DNA of 38,592 bases from a virus, in IMG/VR virus record IMGVR_UViG_3300014501_000036, positions 1-38,592 of that record. One strand, given 5' to 3'. The number at the start of each line of letters is the position of its first letter. Within the stretch, counting starts at the first letter, position 1. The position numbers were made by a program, and so were the translations under genes. This document shows positions 12,708-21,204 of the stretch, piece by piece. The notes beneath the pieces were generated by a model. It saw nothing but the letters and a program-made list of their open reading frames with translations, made no database searches and had not been told where the DNA came from.

Positions 12708-14954
12708 ATGGCCGACGAGACCGACGACAGCAACATCATCGACTTTCCCCAAGGCGGGGGCGCACCGGATGGCGATAACGGTGGAATTGGCGACGGAACA
12801 GTCGTTGTCACGACCGATACCGGCGAAGAGGTCTCGGTCTACGCCGATGGCTCGGTTGCGATCGTCGCGCCGTTCCCGCAGAGAGAAAATCTCGACGACG
12901 AGGACTTCCACTACAACCTAGCCGAACGTCTCGACGACAGCGTGCTCGCCAGCATCGCCGATGAGGTTATCGAAGGCGTCCTGACCGATATCGCGTCGCG
13001 CGCTGACCTGATCGATCAGTACGAAAAAGGCATCGATCTTCTCGGCACCCGCATCGAAGATATTTCTACGCCGGCCTCTACCGGCCGTTCCATATCGCGC
13101 ATCGGTCATCCGCTCCTGATGGAGACGATGATAAAATATCACGCCGGGGCCGAGGCCGAGATGCTTCCGGCAGAAGGGCCGGCCAAGGTGATGACGATCG
13201 GCCAAGTCATCCAGGAAGAAGATCAGCTAGCTCAGGATTTCGAATCCGACTTCAATTATTTCCTGACAGAGATCGCGACCGAGTATTACCCCGATACCAG
13301 CCGCATGATCATGCACCAGGGTTATTGCGGGAATGGTTTCAAGAAAATCTACCGCTGCCCGATGCGCGAACGGCCGGTGTCGGAATCTGTGTCGTTGTTA
13401 GACCTCATCGTTTCGGAGGAAGCGACCGACCTTCAGAACGCAACGCGGGTCACCCATCAAATCCAAATGACGCGCTCGATGCTGGAGCGCATGCAATTGG
13501 CCGGCCGGTACAAGGACATTGATTTGGGCTGGTCGCAGGCCATGCCGACGCCAGGGCAGGCAGCGGTCAAAAACTCCGAGGGCGTTGCCGCCATGGGAAT
13601 GCGCCCGCAGGATCAGCCCTACATTCTGTGGGAAGTCGATGTAGACCTAAACGCGACGTATCACGGGATTAAGGGCAAATACGAAGATGAGGCGAGGCTC
13701 ACGTCATTGCCTTACAAGATCACAGTCGAGCAGAACACCCGGCAGGTTATCGGACTCATGCGGAATTGGGATCCCGACGACAAATTCTGCCGCAAGATAA
13801 ACATGTACGTGCACTATGGGTTGGTGCCGACAATCGGTTTCTTCCATTTCTGGGGTTACCTCCAGATCATCGGCAACCACACGCGCGCTTTGCGGGCGAT
13901 CTGGCGGCTGATGATAGATTCCGGGATGTTCTCGAACTTTCCCGGCGGTGTGAAGATCAAGAACGCGCGGACATCAACGAACGAACTCGGGCCGCACCCC
14001 GGAGAATGGCTCGACCTCGACGTTCCACTTGGAACCGACATCCGCGAAGTCCTGATGCCGATGCCGTACAAGACGATCGATGCCGTCTTCATGCAACTGG
14101 CGCAGATGATCGAGGAAGGCGCACAGCGGCTCGGCGGCGCCGTGACGCTGGAGACCGGCGAGGGCCGAACGAATGTTCCGGTCGGAACGATCATGGCCCA
14201 AATCGAGATTGCCACCCAGGTTATGGCGTCGATCCATCGCCGCAATCACCGCGCACAACGCGAAGAACTTCGCAAGCTGAGGGATTTGTTCGTTCTCTTT
14301 CCGGCCGATCTGACGAAACTCGCCCGCGACCCGAAGCGCAATTGGGAAACGGTTTCGGAGTTCAAAGACCTCAACCTCGTGCCCGCCTCCGATCCTGACA
14401 TTCCGGGGCAGGTCGCCCGCATCATGCAGGCATGGGCCTTGATGCTGGTCGCCCAGCAGAATTCGCAGCTTTACGACATGCGCGAGGTCAATGACCGGGT
14501 GTTGCAGACGATCCGGGTGTCGTCGCCAGAGAGTGTCCTACTTACTCCAGATCAGCTAGCGGCGCGCGCCGCCGCCGCGGTTCCCCCAGCGCCGCCGACC
14601 GATCCAACGAAGCTAATGGCCGTGCAGCAGAGGGCACAGCAGCAGCAGGACCAGAACCAGCAGAAGATACAAGAAACCCAACTTGACATGCAGGATCACG
14701 CGCAGGAACGTCAGGACCGGGCACATACTGCCGCCCTGGAATCCGCTGACAGGGCCGCCGACCGGGCCGCTCATGCTAAAAGCGATCAAATGAAGCTAGA
14801 ACTAGAGCGCGAAAGATTGGCCCAGTCGCAAAATCAAGCGCAACTGGCCCGTGAACACGATGAGAGACTTAAGGCGCAACCTGCGGTACAACCGGCACAA
14901 CCGGCGTTGGGGATGGGTCAGCGCCCCATGACCGGGTTTGATTATCCAGCTTGA
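12708..14954 (+). CDS. Phage portal protein (podovirus type)
   Basis: 748 residues, in the size range of P22-like portals. It forms the dodecameric ring at the capsid vertex through which DNA enters and leaves. After a disordered acidic N-terminus (to about 60) comes the helical, then mixed wing region (DLIDQYEKGIDLLGTRIEDI, then EYYPDTSRMIMHQGYCGNGF) typical of the family. The crown/barrel part follows, and the last 120 residues are Gln/Ala-rich coiled coil (QQRAQQQQDQNQQKIQETQL). The gene order portal, scaffold-like, capsid supports the assignment. ATG at 12708 is preceded by GGGTCAC. Confidence 0.9.
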   Translation: MADETDDSNIIDFPQGGGAPDGDNGGIGDGTVVVTTDTGEEVSVYADGSVAIVAPFPQRENLDDEDFHYNLAERLDDSVLASIADEVIEGVLTDIASRADLIDQYEKGIDLLGTRIEDISTPASTGRSISRIGHPLLMETMIKYHAGAEAEMLPAEGPAKVMTIGQVIQEEDQLAQDFESDFNYFLTEIATEYYPDTSRMIMHQGYCGNGFKKIYRCPMRERPVSESVSLLDLIVSEEATDLQNATRVTHQIQMTRSMLERMQLAGRYKDIDLGWSQAMPTPGQAAVKNSEGVAAMGMRPQDQPYILWEVDVDLNATYHGIKGKYEDEARLTSLPYKITVEQNTRQVIGLMRNWDPDDKFCRKINMYVHYGLVPTIGFFHFWGYLQIIGNHTRALRAIWRLMIDSGMFSNFPGGVKIKNARTSTNELGPHPGEWLDLDVPLGTDIREVLMPMPYKTIDAVFMQLAQMIEEGAQRLGGAVTLETGEGRTNVPVGTIMAQIEIATQVMASIHRRNHRAQREELRKLRDLFVLFPADLTKLARDPKRNWETVSEFKDLNLVPASDPDIPGQVARIMQAWALMLVAQQNSQLYDMREVNDRVLQTIRVSSPESVLLTPDQLAARAAAAVPPAPPTDPTKLMAVQQRAQQQQDQNQQKIQETQLDMQDHAQERQDRAHTAALESADRAADRAAHAKSDQMKLELERERLAQSQNQAQLAREHDERLKAQPAVQPAQPALGMGQRPMTGFDYPA

Positions 14955-14964
14955 GTGATCCATC

Positions 14965-15345
14965 GTGCGCTATCGTTCCCGCCGCTCTCGCGTGCGTTAT
15001 GTCCCGGTCGTGCAGACCGCGATCTCCCATGATGACGCCATTCTGCGCCCTGCTCCGGGATCAAAGGCGGAAATCGCCGATCTTCGGCTTCAAGAGCAAT
15101 CGAAGGACGAAGCGAACCGCGTCGGAGACTTCGTTTCGAACCGGATCACCTCGCTGACCAACGCGCAAATCACCTCCAACGCGGTGAAGTCGGGCTTATA
15201 CAGGGCCGCGATCGAGCGGTTTGACGATATCCCGGCGTTCTTTGTCAGGATTTTTGTTGATGCCTCGATCAAAGCCGAGTTACAGGGGCGGGCAGAAGTC
15301 AGGGAGACAATCCGCGCGCTGGAGCGCAAGAGAGCCGCCGCGTAA
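14965..15345 (+). CDS. Hypothetical virion-region protein (126 aa)
   Basis: GTG start at 14965, ten bases after the portal stop. An Arg-rich N-terminus (VRYRSRRSRVRYVPVV) is followed by helices (IADLRLQEQSKDEANRVGDF, then LQGRAEVRETIRALERKRAAA). Likely a small head accessory protein by position. No family named. Confidence 0.6.
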   Translation: MRYRSRRSRVRYVPVVQTAISHDDAILRPAPGSKAEIADLRLQEQSKDEANRVGDFVSNRITSLTNAQITSNAVKSGLYRAAIERFDDIPAFFVRIFVDASIKAELQGRAEVRETIRALERKRAAA

Positions 15346-15350
15346 CCCCA

Positions 15351-15365
15351 CCTTTCATCGAAAGG
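15351..15365 (+). other. Short hairpin after hypothetical virion-region gene
   Basis: CCTTTC (15351-15356) pairs with GAAAGG (15360-15365) around an ATC loop, six bases after the upstream stop. No T-run follows, so it is a weak transcript-end or leader element at best. Confidence 0.3.
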
Positions 15366-15417
15366 CCGTTGGTGTTATTCTAAGTCTAGCGCTCGACAGC
15401 GGCGAAGGGGACACATC

Positions 15418-16629
15418 GTGTATCAACCGATTGGCAAAGGCCGCGAACGCGCCGCCAACTTGATCGAGCGTGCGGGTTATGGCAAGCCCACCATGGCTGA
15501 GGGCGGGCGCCAAGACTTTTCTCACATGACTAGCAAACACCCCGACGAGACCGAAGACAGGGCGCTCATCAAGAAGATGGTCGGCAAGGCGAAGATCAGG
15601 CTGCGAGACGGCGGACTCGCCGATGGTGGCATGGCTCCCCGGCGTCTGGATCAACGCGGACGAGGTGGTTCCAAGCACGGCAAGGCCAAGACCAACATTG
15701 AGATCAACGTCCAGCCGCATCCGCCAGGCCAAGGCCCAGGCGGCCCGATGGCTGGAGGAATGGGAACGCCAGGGGCCGGTTTGCCGCCCGGTCTTGGATT
15801 GCCAGCCCGCCCGCCAGCGCCTCCAGTTCCACCACCGTCCGCGCCGCCGATGGGCGCCGGTCCGCCGATGGCACCACGGCCGATGCCGCCGCCCGGCGGT
15901 GGCACAATGCCGCCAACCGGAATGCCGCCGGGAGGCATGATGCCGCCCCGGCCGATGGCGAAGCAGGGCGGTCGCACAGACTGGGGCGACGACGACGCGG
16001 CAGCGAACACTGGCGACGACGACGACCGCAAACTCAGGGCACAGGTCCACGATATCGGCGACAAGGATGGTGGCCGGTCTCATGGCCGGAAGTCCCATGG
16101 TGGCAGGAGCAAGCGCGACATGGGCGGCGGCACGCCGATGGGGCCGGGCGCTCCGGGTGGCGGGATGGGCGGCGGAATGCCCGGCGGTGGTCAGCCTCCG
16201 ACGCCACAGCAAATCCAGCAGATGCAGGCGATGCGCGCTCAGGGCGGCCAAGGCGGCATGGGCGGCGGCCAGATGGGTGGGGGCCAGCAGTTCAGCCCGC
16301 AGCAGCGTCAGGCGTGGCAACAGGCTCATCCGCAGGGAATGCAGGGCGGGATGCCTGGTGCGCCGCCAGGTGCGCCACAAGGCGGGATGCCAGGCGCGCC
16401 AGCAAAACACGGCGGCCGGCGTGCACGCGGTGGGGATACCGCAACTCGCCTCGCGGACGGCAAGGACGAATATCGCGAGGGCGGACGGACCCGCCGTGCC
16501 CAAGGCGGTCGCGCTGGCCACGAAGGCGGCGATAACGATCAGTATGGCCGGCGCGAGATGACGGCCGGCGCTGGGGGCGGTGAGGGTCGCATCCAAAAGG
16601 CGGCTCGGCAGGGATTGCCGGTCGACTAG
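15418..16629 (+). CDS. Gly/Pro/Met-rich disordered virion-region protein
   Basis: 403 residues from a GTG with GAAGGGG upstream. Long stretches of Pro-Gly-Met (PPGLGLPARPPAPPVPPPSA, MPPPGGGTMPPTGMPP) and Gly-Gln are expected to be disordered. Repeated GG-x turns occur (AEGGRQDF, RDGGLADGG, HGGRRARGGD, REGGRTRRAQGGR), and the segment APRRLDQRGRGG resembles the HRLDRRPR motif of two proteins further right (28667, 29380). Low complexity means long antisense frames here are shadows. It lies between the portal and scaffold genes. Scaffold-like, internal-virion or condensate-forming roles are all only guesses. Confidence 0.7.
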   Translation: MYQPIGKGRERAANLIERAGYGKPTMAEGGRQDFSHMTSKHPDETEDRALIKKMVGKAKIRLRDGGLADGGMAPRRLDQRGRGGSKHGKAKTNIEINVQPHPPGQGPGGPMAGGMGTPGAGLPPGLGLPARPPAPPVPPPSAPPMGAGPPMAPRPMPPPGGGTMPPTGMPPGGMMPPRPMAKQGGRTDWGDDDAAANTGDDDDRKLRAQVHDIGDKDGGRSHGRKSHGGRSKRDMGGGTPMGPGAPGGGMGGGMPGGGQPPTPQQIQQMQAMRAQGGQGGMGGGQMGGGQQFSPQQRQAWQQAHPQGMQGGMPGAPPGAPQGGMPGAPAKHGGRRARGGDTATRLADGKDEYREGGRTRRAQGGRAGHEGGDNDQYGRREMTAGAGGGEGRIQKAARQGLPVD

Positions 16630-16636
16630 CCGCACG

Positions 16637-16648
16637 TTCCATGTGGAA
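16637..16648 (+). repeat. TTCC-type palindrome, copy 1
   Basis: TTCCATGTGGAA, 7 bases after the stop of the Gly/Pro/Met-rich gene. Its reverse complement is the core of the palindrome at 29978-29997, and a variant is found at 26679-26692. It resembles a short inverted-repeat protein-binding site more than a terminator. Confidence 0.5.
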
Positions 16649-16678
16649 TAGCTGAGTTCTGTGTGGGGAAAGTAATCG

Positions 16679-17074
16679 ATGTCTGATCACCGCGCTGTCC
16701 ATACCAATCTCGACCCCATGACGGGGAATTGCCTCGACTGTGGCGCGCGGCGCGAGGAGATCGCCGACAATATTTTCCCGACCTGCGATAAAATCGAAGG
16801 CCCGCATCGCCTCGCCATCATGCTTCTGCGCCGCGAACACCGTCTTAAAGCCTGGCACGCTGAAAACGCTCGGCAAAACATGGTGAGAGCGGAACGCGAG
16901 GTTGTGCACTGGGATCACGAGCAGCGGCGCGTTTCTGTCGAGGCGGATGAACTCGGAGGAAGCCTGGAGTTTCTCAAGGCGGCGAGCATGCCAAATGCGG
17001 GAAAGACCCAGGGTCCCATAGAGGCTATCAACGCAAACCACGACTTCTTACAACGCCGAAAGGACATGACATGA
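16679..17074 (+). CDS. Hypothetical protein with Cys cluster (131 aa)
   Basis: 131 residues. The N-terminal NCLDCGARREEIADNIFPTC gives a CxxC plus a third Cys, perhaps with a His (DHRAVHTN) as metal ligands. The rest is helical and charged (LKAWHAENARQNMVRAEREV). ATG follows a GTGGGGAAAG segment. The stop overlaps the next ATG. Confidence 0.6.
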   Translation: MSDHRAVHTNLDPMTGNCLDCGARREEIADNIFPTCDKIEGPHRLAIMLLRREHRLKAWHAENARQNMVRAEREVVHWDHEQRRVSVEADELGGSLEFLKAASMPNAGKTQGPIEAINANHDFLQRRKDMT

Positions 17075-17916
17075 CCGCAGACACCCAGACGCCGTACCCT
17101 GGCGAAGTCGCACAGGTCGAGCCAGTACCCGAAACCCCAACGCCGATATCCTATCCGCCGTCCGAGCCCTACCCGGCGCAAGAGCCGGCACCTTATCCGG
17201 CGCCAGAGACCCAGGCGGAGATCGCCGCTAACCAAGCCGCAGCCGAGACCGTGCCGGTTGTCGACGCGGAACGCATGGCCGCGCTGACGAATGCCTCGGT
17301 ATCGCGTACCGCCATCGCAGCGACCACCGGCCCGGCTCTCGCAACCGTGACCGATGTTGCCAACAGCGCCGCCTCCGCCGCGGAAGCTGCTGCGACGGAA
17401 GCGACGACCACGGCGACCGCCGCCGATACGGCAAAACTCGCCGGCACTCCCGATGTGGATGCAAAAGTTGCGCTGGCGACCACAGCCGCGGCGCGGTCAA
17501 AGGCGATCAGCGAGGCGGCGGGGCTAGCGGCCGTCGCCGTCGTAGCGGCAACCGCCTATGACTCGGCAGCCCAGACAGCGGCGACAACCGCAACTGCGGC
17601 CATGAACGCCCGGCTCGCCGCCGATGGCGCGGTGATCAACGGCACGGTCGACGCAAGCGCTCTGTCGATCACGGCTGACAGCGCGGAGGCGGCGGCAAAG
17701 ACGGCCGGAGACAACGCCGACAAGGCCGCAACCGACGCTGCGGACGCGCTGAAAGCGGCAGACGAGGCTTTGGAAGCCGCCAGGACTCCGGCGATGTCGG
17801 CGCTCGGGCAAGAATTCCAGGACGCCTTCCAGGAATTTAAGGTCTGGATTCGGCGTGAACTGGAGTTGGTTCAGGCTGGGCGCAGCGAAGAGACCAGAAA
17901 AAGTTTGAACCCGTAG
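17071..17916 (+). CDS. Ala/Thr-rich helical protein (281 aa)
   Basis: A Pro/Tyr-rich start (PYPAQEPAPYPAPETQAEIA) leads to about 180 residues of Ala/Thr/Asp repeats (SAASAAEAAATEATTTATAA and similar), then an amphipathic C-terminal helix (QEFQDAFQEFKVWIRRELEL). This could be a long rod or a disordered linker. Similar alanine-rich proteins occur near portal genes of other phages; the function is unknown. Confidence 0.6.
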   Translation: MTADTQTPYPGEVAQVEPVPETPTPISYPPSEPYPAQEPAPYPAPETQAEIAANQAAAETVPVVDAERMAALTNASVSRTAIAATTGPALATVTDVANSAASAAEAAATEATTTATAADTAKLAGTPDVDAKVALATTAAARSKAISEAAGLAAVAVVAATAYDSAAQTAATTATAAMNARLAADGAVINGTVDASALSITADSAEAAAKTAGDNADKAATDAADALKAADEALEAARTPAMSALGQEFQDAFQEFKVWIRRELELVQAGRSEETRKSLNP

Positions 17917-17922
17917 AGCACC

Positions 17923-18258
17923 ATGATGGGCGGGTATCACATGCGGGTCGACCTGCCCGAAGACGGGACTGCGGGCGAGGTCACGGACATTCGGGCAGAG
18001 GCGTTCAAAACGGCATTGACGCACGCCGCGACCGACCCGCTCATGCGACTGCAGATGATCGCGGGCGAGTTCTACCGGAAGTACCAAGATCTGGTCCGCG
18101 ATCTCAGGGAAGAGCTTGCCAAAGAATCGCCGGCCGTTCGTGAACTCGCAGCCAAATGGGCGGCCGATCCGTCGCATATTGCGCGCCTCCTTGGAGATCG
18201 CCCGGAAGTCATCGCCGTGCAGCAGAAGTTGATCGAGCAGGTTCACGCGGATGAATGA
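17923..18258 (+). CDS. Hypothetical protein, paralogue of next gene
   Basis: 111 residues; ATG at 17923 or, with GGGCGGG five bases upstream, 17941. The stretch YQDLVRDLREELAKESPAVR is matched in the next gene by FREFFEWLRDRLTEESPEVR, and both end with an A..W helix. A tandem duplication is likely. Charged helices suggest a small structural or chaperone-type role. Confidence 0.6.
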   Translation: MMGGYHMRVDLPEDGTAGEVTDIRAEAFKTALTHAATDPLMRLQMIAGEFYRKYQDLVRDLREELAKESPAVRELAAKWAADPSHIARLLGDRPEVIAVQQKLIEQVHADE

Positions 18259-18526
18259 GCCAAGGGCAAACGATCCGGACACCCGGTTCGTGCAAATGCG
18301 CTCGGAGGTCGACGCGCAGTTTCGTGAGTTTTTCGAATGGCTGCGCGACCGGCTGACCGAGGAATCACCGGAAGTCCGGGCCGCAGCGCGCCGATGGATT
18401 GAGACCCGGCCTTATTTTGAGGTCGATTTGCCCACGGATTTGATGCAAAAAGCCCTCGTGCGTATCGACAACGCCGAAGCATTGGAGAGGGCAATTGGGC
18501 CAGGGAATCACGCCATCGCCGCCTGA
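18251..18526 (+). CDS. Hypothetical protein, paralogue of previous gene
   Basis: 91 residues, starting inside the last codons of the upstream paralogue. FREFFEWLRDRLTEESPEVR and AARRWIETR align with the neighbour's YQDLVRDLREELAKESPAVR and AAKWAAD. Possibly an oligomerising partner. The last 30 bases also carry the start of the next gene. Confidence 0.6.
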   Translation: MNEPRANDPDTRFVQMRSEVDAQFREFFEWLRDRLTEESPEVRAAARRWIETRPYFEVDLPTDLMQKALVRIDNAEALERAIGPGNHAIAA

Positions 18527-18746
18527 GGTCGTCCGGCAGTACGGCCCCTTCTTCGGGGATATGGAAATCCCCCAGAGGCTCCTGATGCGAAAGTTCGAAC
18601 TGGCCGGCTATCGGTGGGTTCGCGTAACGACGGAGGGCCGGATGATCCTGGTTGAGGGATGGTCGTCGGAGATGCCGCCGGATCGATTGCCGCTAGCGCC
18701 CGAACTTCAAGGGAAATTGCCTGAAGGTTGGAGGGTAGGGAAATGA
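18495..18746 (+). CDS. Hypothetical protein (83 aa), overlapping start
   Basis: TTG at 18495 after GAGAGGGC, overlapping the previous gene by 32 bases; an ATG at 18561 is the alternative. The body (MRKFELAGYRWVRVTTEGRM, then ILVEGWSSE) looks like a compact beta fold. No family named. Confidence 0.5.
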   Translation: MGQGITPSPPEVVRQYGPFFGDMEIPQRLLMRKFELAGYRWVRVTTEGRMILVEGWSSEMPPDRLPLAPELQGKLPEGWRVGK

Positions 18747-19033
18747 AAACGCGGGCCACGCAGATCTCCGAAACCATTAAGACGCACTTCAATGCACGAG
18801 ATATCGTTGAGGGCGGCAATGATGACATCGGCTGGATCGAATGGACTCAGGGAGGTCTGTTATCGCCTGATGGCCCGCGTCGATATCGGCGAATGTGGAG
18901 CCGTGGCTACGATGGGGTAATCCGCCAGATACAGGTGTGTGATCCGGCACCAGTTCATTTACCGAAGTGGACTGCCATGGTGCAAGAGGCGCAACAAAAG
19001 TTGTGGCGTGCTGCAACAGAGAAAGCGGCATAG
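18743..19033 (+). CDS. Hypothetical protein (96 aa)
   Basis: ATGA overlap with the previous stop; GGAGGGTAGGGA upstream is a strong ribosome site. The sequence IGWIEWTQGGLLSPDGPRRY and a final KLWRAATEKAA are unassigned. The stop TAG overlaps the next GTG by one base. Confidence 0.6.
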   Translation: MKTRATQISETIKTHFNARDIVEGGNDDIGWIEWTQGGLLSPDGPRRYRRMWSRGYDGVIRQIQVCDPAPVHLPKWTAMVQEAQQKLWRAATEKAA

Positions 19034-19359
19034 TGAAAATGATTTCTGTCCAGAGTTCGATGCTCAAGGCGATCGGCTACGATGCCGAGCGTGGCGAACT
19101 CGCAATAGAATATCATTCGGGCCTTCGGAGTCATCATGGCGGCGTTCCGCCAGCGGTCTATATTGGCTTGATGAATACCGAGAGCCACGGCAAATACTAC
19201 AACGAGCACATCAAGGGGCGATATCCAGGACACCGGGCCGGCGTTACCCCCGAAATAATTCCAGACCGCTCGACCCCGCTAGCCGATTCCGAGCCTGCCC
19301 CAGTGAAGATGATGCCAGCGCGCTCGCTGGACGAGGCGATCAAGCGGTTCATGGGGTAA
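19033..19359 (+). CDS. KTSC-domain protein (108 aa)
   Basis: GTG at 19033 with AGAGAAAG seven bases upstream; ATG at 19039 is the alternative. Residues 1-55 match the KTSC domain: SVQSSMLKAIGYDAERGELA, then GVPPAVYIGLMNTESHGKYY and NEHIKGRYP. KTSC proteins are small beta folds of unclear role, common in phages, sometimes joined to nucleases. The C-terminal half is Pro-rich and then helical (SLDEAIKRFMG). Confidence 0.75.
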   Translation: MKMISVQSSMLKAIGYDAERGELAIEYHSGLRSHHGGVPPAVYIGLMNTESHGKYYNEHIKGRYPGHRAGVTPEIIPDRSTPLADSEPAPVKMMPARSLDEAIKRFMG

Positions 19360-19364
19360 TTATC

Positions 19365-19604
19365 ATGGAGGATGACGCCAAAAAGATGCTCCGCGTTCTC
19401 CAGGAAGATCGGCAACTGATCGCCGAGCGGATCATCGCCGGAACGGTCTCAGCAGACAACGTGGCGAATGGGTATCGTTACCTGACGGGTGTGCTTGCCG
19501 GCTACGACGCCGCGATAGCGCGCCTCTACGAAGTGTTCCAAGTATGGTTGCCGGACGCGCCTAAATTCAAGGAACAGGCAAAGCGCCCGATGGGCGACTA
19601 CTAG
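19365..19604 (+). CDS. Small helical hypothetical protein (79 aa)
   Basis: ATG at 19365 with GGGG upstream. Two helices (AKKMLRVLQEDRQLIAERII, then NGYRYLTGVLAGYDAAIARL) suggest a hairpin dimer. It is the last gene before a terminator-like stem and a break in the gene chain. Confidence 0.55.
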   Translation: MEDDAKKMLRVLQEDRQLIAERIIAGTVSADNVANGYRYLTGVLAGYDAAIARLYEVFQVWLPDAPKFKEQAKRPMGDY

Positions 19605-19613
19605 GGCGTTTTT

Positions 19614-19631
19614 AGGGGCAAAATAGCCCCT
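19614..19631 (+). terminator. Rho-independent terminator candidate
   Basis: AGGGGC (19614-19619) pairs with GCCCCT (19626-19631) around AAAATA, followed by CTTTA, ten bases after the upstream stop. The T tail is short, so efficiency may be modest. It separates the upstream genes from the GroES-like/scaffold group. Confidence 0.55.
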
Positions 19632-19667
19632 CTTTACGATCCACAAGATTCTCCCGTTAAAACTCGC

Positions 19668-19725
19668 TTGACCCCGAACGTCGTTCTCGGCGATAAAGTA
19701 CCGATTTTTTCTGTGGTTAAATCGG
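19668..19725 (+). promoter_or_regulatory. Promoter and leader hairpin before GroES-like gene
   Basis: TTGACC (19668-19673), an 18-base spacer and GATAAA (19692-19697) form a sigma70-like pair. Downstream CCGATTT (19701-19707) pairs with AAATCGG (19719-19725). The combination of terminator, promoter and stem suggests a separate transcription unit starting here. Confidence 0.4.
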
Positions 19726-19734
19726 GGATCAACG

Positions 19735-20154
19735 GTGCCTGTCAGCACAGCGACGATACGAATGGCGATTAGCGCGGATGACGCGCGAAGCCAGATTCTT
19801 GAAAAGCTGGAAGCCGACCTAGAGCGATCGCGGCTGCGGCCGGTCGGCAAAGATGTCCTCATCGCTATCTATGACCGCTCCGGCCAGAAAACGGCGGGTG
19901 GGGTTTTTCTTGTCGAAACCGAGGACAAGTTCCAAGGCAAGGTCGGCCTCGTCTTGAAGCTCGGCCCGCTCTGCAACGAAGAGCGCAGCCCCGGCTACGA
20001 CCGCTGGTTCGGCGGTGAGCCTCCCCAGGTCGGCGATTGGGTGGGCATGAAGATCAACGATGGCGTCACCGTGACGCTCGGCGAGACGATCTGTCGGTTC
20101 GTCGAATGGGATTACATCCGCTTCCTCAGCGATGTGCCCGATCTGGTGATGTGA
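19735..20154 (+). CDS. GroES-like co-chaperonin (Cpn10)
   Basis: 139 residues. The core is RPVGKDVLIAIYDRSGQKTA, GGVFLVETE, GKVGLVLKLGP and VGDWVGMKINDGVTVTLG, which follows the GroES/Cpn10 fold. GQKTAGGVFL corresponds to the mobile loop (K-x-AGGI-V-L in GroES) that docks on GroEL. Phages such as T4 (gp31) replace host GroES to fold their capsid protein, and this gene is followed by the scaffold-like and capsid genes. GTG start with GGGGA upstream; an ATG at 19762 is the alternative. A capsid-folding role is inferred. Confidence 0.85.
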   Translation: MPVSTATIRMAISADDARSQILEKLEADLERSRLRPVGKDVLIAIYDRSGQKTAGGVFLVETEDKFQGKVGLVLKLGPLCNEERSPGYDRWFGGEPPQVGDWVGMKINDGVTVTLGETICRFVEWDYIRFLSDVPDLVM

Positions 20155-20167
20155 GGGAGCCGCACAC

Positions 20168-21187
20168 ATGGCCGATGACATGGATATCTTGCCACAGACG
20201 CCAGAGCAGGTTCAGGCGCTCATGGACGAACGCGACCGCCTGATGGCGGAACGTGATTCCGAGCGCCGCCGGGCGGACACGGAATCCAATCGCGCCGACT
20301 CGTTGCAAGGCGAGGTCAACGGCGCTTCGCAGAAGCTGACGCATGCCACGGTAGCCGGCCTCACCGCCCAGGAATCCGCCGCCGATCAGACGGTCGCCGC
20401 GATCAACCAGGAGATGGTCGGATACAAGAAGCAGCTTGCCGAGTTGAGCGCCGAAGGCAAGTTCGAGGAAGTGGCCGAAGTCCAGGAAAAGATGGCCGAC
20501 GCGGCGGCTCGCCGCCGGGAAGCGGCGCAGACGAAGGGCTACTACGCATCGCAGCGCGAGCAGGCCAGCGCGGCACCCGCCGATCCGGTCGAACGGTTCC
20601 TGGCTCAGAATCCGAATTTCACCAAGCAGGAACAAGACTGGATCCGCAACAACCCACGCTACGCGACTGATCGCGGGTTCAACCAACGGGTCAATGCAGC
20701 GCATGAAGAGGCCATTAACGCTAGTGGGAAGAACTTGGCCCGGTTCTCGGACGAATATTTCAAGCACCTGGCCGATGCCGGCTACATGCGGCAACCCACG
20801 CCGACCTCCACTCCACGTCCCACCGCCAGCGCCGCGGCGCCTGATCATGTCGATGGCGGCGATGATCCGTATTCCGACGCCGCGGAACTGACCGATGTGG
20901 TCATTGAAGATCAGCAACCCACCCCGGCGCCGGCACCGGCGCCACGGCAACAGACGAGAGCAACGATGGCAGCACCACCATCACGGCGCGCGCCACAGGC
21001 TCCGGGTGGCCAGCGCCCAACGTCGCGCCTGACGCCGGAACAGGCCGAGGCCGCCCTGGCGATGTCCGAATACTACCCGGAAGACGTGCAGAACGGCGGC
21101 GATGCCGCGATCTACGCCTATTACGCAAAACTCAACACCTCGCCGATGGCCAATCGCAAGCGCGAGGAATGGGCCAACGGCGTGTAG
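20168..21187 (+). CDS. Scaffolding-like protein
   Basis: 339 residues. A long charged coiled-coil N-terminus (MDERDRLMAERDSERRRADT, then EGKFEEVAEVQEKMADAAAR) leads to a helical middle (PVERFLAQNPNFTKQEQDWI), a Pro-rich linker (TPAPAPAPRQQTR) and a short C-terminal segment (RLTPEQAEAALAMSEYYPED). This is the usual shape of a phage scaffold, which directs prohead assembly and is then removed. Position before the decoration and capsid genes agrees. The assignment is from architecture, not a family motif. Confidence 0.75.
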   Translation: MADDMDILPQTPEQVQALMDERDRLMAERDSERRRADTESNRADSLQGEVNGASQKLTHATVAGLTAQESAADQTVAAINQEMVGYKKQLAELSAEGKFEEVAEVQEKMADAAARRREAAQTKGYYASQREQASAAPADPVERFLAQNPNFTKQEQDWIRNNPRYATDRGFNQRVNAAHEEAINASGKNLARFSDEYFKHLADAGYMRQPTPTSTPRPTASAAAPDHVDGGDDPYSDAAELTDVVIEDQQPTPAPAPAPRQQTRATMAAPPSRRAPQAPGGQRPTSRLTPEQAEAALAMSEYYPEDVQNGGDAAIYAYYAKLNTSPMANRKREEWANGV

Positions 21188-21204
21188 ATGGCGGAGTGCA
21201 ATTG

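Noticed and set aside
15355-16635. A 426-codon open frame on the minus strand
   Set aside because: It mirrors the Gly/Pro-rich gene. Low-complexity GC-rich coding creates the open frame; the product is a His/Arg/Ala mixture without domains.
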